From: Ruegeria sp. PrR005
Lineage (GTDB): Bacteria > Pseudomonadota > Alphaproteobacteria > Rhodobacterales > Rhodobacteraceae
Assembly: GCF_010500245.1 (NCBI RefSeq)
Contig: NZ_JAAGOX010000055.1
Coordinates: 62,001 to 126,000 of the forward strand
Reading direction: 5' to 3'
DNA: 64,000 nt
Shown here: piece by piece, positions 61,917 to 64,000 of the stretch
How the letters are laid out: every line of letters begins with the position of its first letter
How positions within the stretch are numbered: the first letter of the stretch is position 1
Position numbers and translations under genes: made by a program
The notes under the pieces: generated by a model
Databases searched by the model: none
Seen by the model: the letters and a program-made list of their open reading frames with translations, nothing else
Told to the model about the DNA's origin: nothing

Positions 61917-62666
61917 TTACAGGAACTCGCCACCGTCGATGACAAAGGCCTGCCCGGTCATAAAGGCCGAAGCGTCCGAGGCCAGATAGACAACGCCCTC
62001 GGCAATCTCATCGACCGTGGCCCAGCGCCCCATCGGGATCGTCTCGCGCACATAGGATTCCAGCGCCGCCCGACCGCCCATCTGCTGTTCAAACCCGGCA
62101 TTGAACGGCGTGTCGACAAAGCCGGGGCACAACGCGTTGAACCGGATCGCGTGGCGGGCGTAATCCGCCGCCATCTGGCGCACCATGGCCACCGCCGCGT
62201 GTTTGGTGGTTGCATAGGCGATCATGCCCCGGTCGTATTGCACACCCGAATTCGACGCCGTCACGATCACGCTGCCGCCGCCCTGCGCCTTCATATGCGG
62301 CACCGCGGCGCGCGCGGCCACGAAATGCGACCGCACGTTCAGCGCCCACGAGGCATCCATATCGGCCGGTTCCACCTCTTCCAGCGTCCCCGCGACCTGC
62401 AAGCCCGCATGCGAATGCAGCACATCGAGCCGCCCGAACTGCCGCACCGTATCGGCCACCGCGTTGCCCAGCGCCGCGTCACAGGTCACATCCACCGCGC
62501 ACGCGCGCGCCCCGCCGCCGATCTCCTCGGCCACCGCCCCGGCCAGCGTGCCATCGCGGTCGGTCACCATCACCCGCGCGCCTTCCCGCGCCATCGCCAT
62601 GGCGCTCGCCCTGCCAATCCCCGACCCCGCCCCGGTCAACAGGGCGACCTTGCCTGCAAGCCGCAT
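61917..62666 (-). CDS. short-chain dehydrogenase/reductase (SDR)
   Basis: 249-residue classical SDR with the NAD(P) motif TGAGSGIGRASAMAMAREG, Asp in DVTCD, and the catalytic Ser in TASNSGVQYDRG with Tyr/Lys in YATTKHAAVAM. The terminal TGQAFVIDGGEFL is standard. The usual NAG motif is replaced by HSHAGL. Substrate unknown. It follows a PotC-type permease gene by 29 bases, so it is part of the transporter operon and probably acts on its substrate or product. Confidence 0.9.
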   Translation of the reverse strand: MRLAGKVALLTGAGSGIGRASAMAMAREGARVMVTDRDGTLAGAVAEEIGGGARACAVDVTCDAALGNAVADTVRQFGRLDVLHSHAGLQVAGTLEEVEPADMDASWALNVRSHFVAARAAVPHMKAQGGGSVIVTASNSGVQYDRGMIAYATTKHAAVAMVRQMAADYARHAIRFNALCPGFVDTPFNAGFEQQMGGRAALESYVRETIPMGRWATVDEIAEGVVYLASDASAFMTGQAFVIDGGEFL

Positions 62667-62695
62667 GTTACTGTCTCCTCAGCAGTTTCCAGGTT

Positions 62696-63514
62696 TCAGC
62701 CCGATTTCGACACGCCGCGCCGCAGCAGCATCTGCGCGATCACCAGCAGCATCAGCGAGGCCGCCATCACCATCGTGCCAATGGCGTTGATCTCGGGCGT
62801 CACCCCGCGCCGGATCGACGAAAAGATATAGATCGGCAGCGTCGTCTCGGACCCGGCGACAAAGAACGCGATGATGAAATCGTCAAAGGAAAAGGTGAAG
62901 CTCAGCAGGAACCCCGCCAGGATCGCTGGCGCGATCAGCGGCAGCGTCACCTGCCGGAACGTGCCCCAGGGCGTCGCGAACAGGTCCTGCGAGGCCTCCA
63001 GCAGCGACCGGTCCATCCCCGCGATCCGCGCCCGCACGATGATGATCACCAGCGCCATGGTGAACATCGTATGCGCCGCCACCAGCGTGCCCATGCCCAT
63101 GTTCAACTGCGGCGGTGTCGCCCCCTCGGGCCAGAGCGCCGCCAGCATCGGGTTCACCCAGCCGAACACGGTAACCAGCGCGATCAGCGTGGCGATCCCG
63201 ATCACGATGCCCGGGATCATCACCGCGATATAGATCAGCGCGTCGAACAGCGTCCGCAGCCAGCCGCTCACCCCCTGCAACGCAATCGCCGCCATGGTGC
63301 CCAGGCTCGCCGCCAGACAGGCGGTCAGGAAGGCCGCGATCAGGCTGGTCTCCAGCGCGTCCATGACAAAGGGATTGCTCAGCGCCTTGCCATACCACTT
63401 GGTGGAAAATCCCATGAACTGGCTGGCATGGCGGCCCGAGTTGAAGCTGAAGACCGCGATCACCCCGATCGGGATATAGAGGAACAGGTAGACTGAGATC
63501 GCATAAAGACGCAT
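62696..63514 (-). CDS. ABC transporter permease, PotC-like
   Basis: 272-residue inner-membrane permease with six spans. The EAA loop MDRSLLEASQDLFATPWGTFRQVTLPLIAPAILAGFLLSFTFSFDDFIIAFF is typical of the spermidine/putrescine (PotC) group. The adjacent gene upstream (PotB-like) is its partner; binding and ATPase subunits are presumably beyond the window. Substrate is polyamine-like by similarity only. Confidence 0.92.
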   Translation of the reverse strand: MRLYAISVYLFLYIPIGVIAVFSFNSGRHASQFMGFSTKWYGKALSNPFVMDALETSLIAAFLTACLAASLGTMAAIALQGVSGWLRTLFDALIYIAVMIPGIVIGIATLIALVTVFGWVNPMLAALWPEGATPPQLNMGMGTLVAAHTMFTMALVIIIVRARIAGMDRSLLEASQDLFATPWGTFRQVTLPLIAPAILAGFLLSFTFSFDDFIIAFFVAGSETTLPIYIFSSIRRGVTPEINAIGTMVMAASLMLLVIAQMLLRRGVSKSG

Positions 63515-63521
63515 GCCGCCC

Positions 63522-64000
63522 TCACATCAGCGAGATATCGTCGCGCTGGCCGCCCAGCCGCGAGATGAATTTCATATAGACCGTCACCGTCACCAGCATG
63601 ATGAACACCAGCGTCATCGCCACGGCCGAGCCAAAGGCCCAGTTGCGCGATTGCAGGAACAGATCAACCAGCGCGTTGCCGACAAAGAACACCTTGCCGC
63701 CGCCCAGGATCGCCGGGATCAGGAACTCGCCCATAAGCAGGATGAAGACCAGCATACAGCCCGTCGCCACCCCCGGCACCGACAGCGGCAGCGTCACCTG
63801 CCAGAATGTCCTGAGCGGCGTCGAGCCGAGGTCCGAGGATGCCTCCAGCAACCGCTTGTCCAGCTTGTCGAGGCTGACAAAGATCGGGAACACCATCAGC
63901 GGCAGATAGCCATAGACGATACCCACCAGCACCGCAAAGGGTGTGTTGATCAGGCGCACCTCGTCGATCCCCACCATCTCCAGCAGCGCCGGTATCCCGC
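63522..64000 (-). CDS. ABC transporter permease, PotB-like (5' end beyond the window)
   Basis: At least 158 residues, the C-terminal part of a PotB-type permease. The frame is open to the window edge (GIPALLEMVGIDEVRLINTPFAVL), so the N-terminal half is missing. LGSTPLRTFWQVTLPLSVPGVATGCMLVFILLMGEFLIPAILGG is the EAA loop. Seven bases from the PotC-like gene. Confidence 0.9.
   Translation of the reverse strand, partial: GIPALLEMVGIDEVRLINTPFAVLVGIVYGYLPLMVFPIFVSLDKLDKRLLEASSDLGSTPLRTFWQVTLPLSVPGVATGCMLVFILLMGEFLIPAILGGGKVFFVGNALVDLFLQSRNWAFGSAVAMTLVFIMLVTVTVYMKFISRLGGQRDDISLM

Overview
The window is GC-rich, densely packed alphaproteobacterial chromosome. Gene content and protein sequence point to the Roseobacter group of the Rhodobacteraceae, most likely Ruegeria or a close relative. 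The indicators are a gene transfer agent (GTA) structural cluster, a split pdhA/pdhB pyruvate dehydrogenase with a lipoyl domain on E1-beta, an alphaproteobacterial-type SOS box before uvrA, and LacI-type (CceR-like) sites before gap. This assignment rests on recognition, not on a database search. No rRNA, tRNA or CRISPR array was seen.

Layout. 1-5 kb: 3' end of transketolase, a DUF808 membrane protein, a GapB-like glyceraldehyde-3-phosphate dehydrogenase, a 47-residue membrane microprotein, coaD and a CBS-domain protein. 5-15 kb: valine/propionate catabolism, with a LysR regulator divergent from mmsA and, after an interlude (L,D-transpeptidase, two paralogous secreted proteins, a methyltransferase, a YbdK-type ligase), an isobutyryl-CoA dehydrogenase / 3-hydroxyisobutyryl-CoA hydrolase / 3-hydroxyisobutyrate dehydrogenase operon. 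15-29 kb: small secreted proteins, a VOC protein, an XRE regulator, uvrA, a rhodanese, a methyltransferase, a vWA protein, lpd, a DUF924 protein, an MFS transporter and queA. 29-41 kb: a YhdP/AsmA-like envelope protein, bcp, a DUF455 protein, an M23 peptidase-bactofilin pair, DUF3179, two overlapping cyclophilins, pgk, an OxyR-like regulator that lacks the peroxidatic cysteine, and a FtsB/DivIC protein. 41-49 kb: pdhA-pdhB-pdhC, a lower-GC stretch with a ClpP-fold protein of unknown function, cysK, cysE and a DksA/TraR zinc finger protein. 49-62 kb: GTA genes g15 back to g3 on the minus strand. 62-64 kb: an SDR dehydrogenase and two PotC/PotB-type ABC permeases; the last gene runs off the end.

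How genes work together. lpd (24-25 kb) encodes the E3 subunit that the pdhABC products (41-45 kb) need. The two loci are 16 kb apart but carry nearly the same palindrome (ATAGTTTAATG[G/C]TAAACTA) just before lpd and pdhA, which suggests one regulator. tkt, gap and pgk serve central carbon flow; gap has paired LacI-type half palindromes upstream and carries cofactor-site residues expected of an NADP-preferring, gluconeogenic enzyme. The GTA cluster runs from portal to tail tip, but the terminase genes are not next to the portal gene; SDR and transporter genes sit there instead.

Most noteworthy items: the shared lpd/pdhA operator, the orphan ClpP-fold gene in a compositionally different patch, the OxyR-like protein without its sensing cysteine, the GTA cluster separated from its terminase, a hairpin directly after the GTA capsid gene, and several family-specific intergenic repeats.
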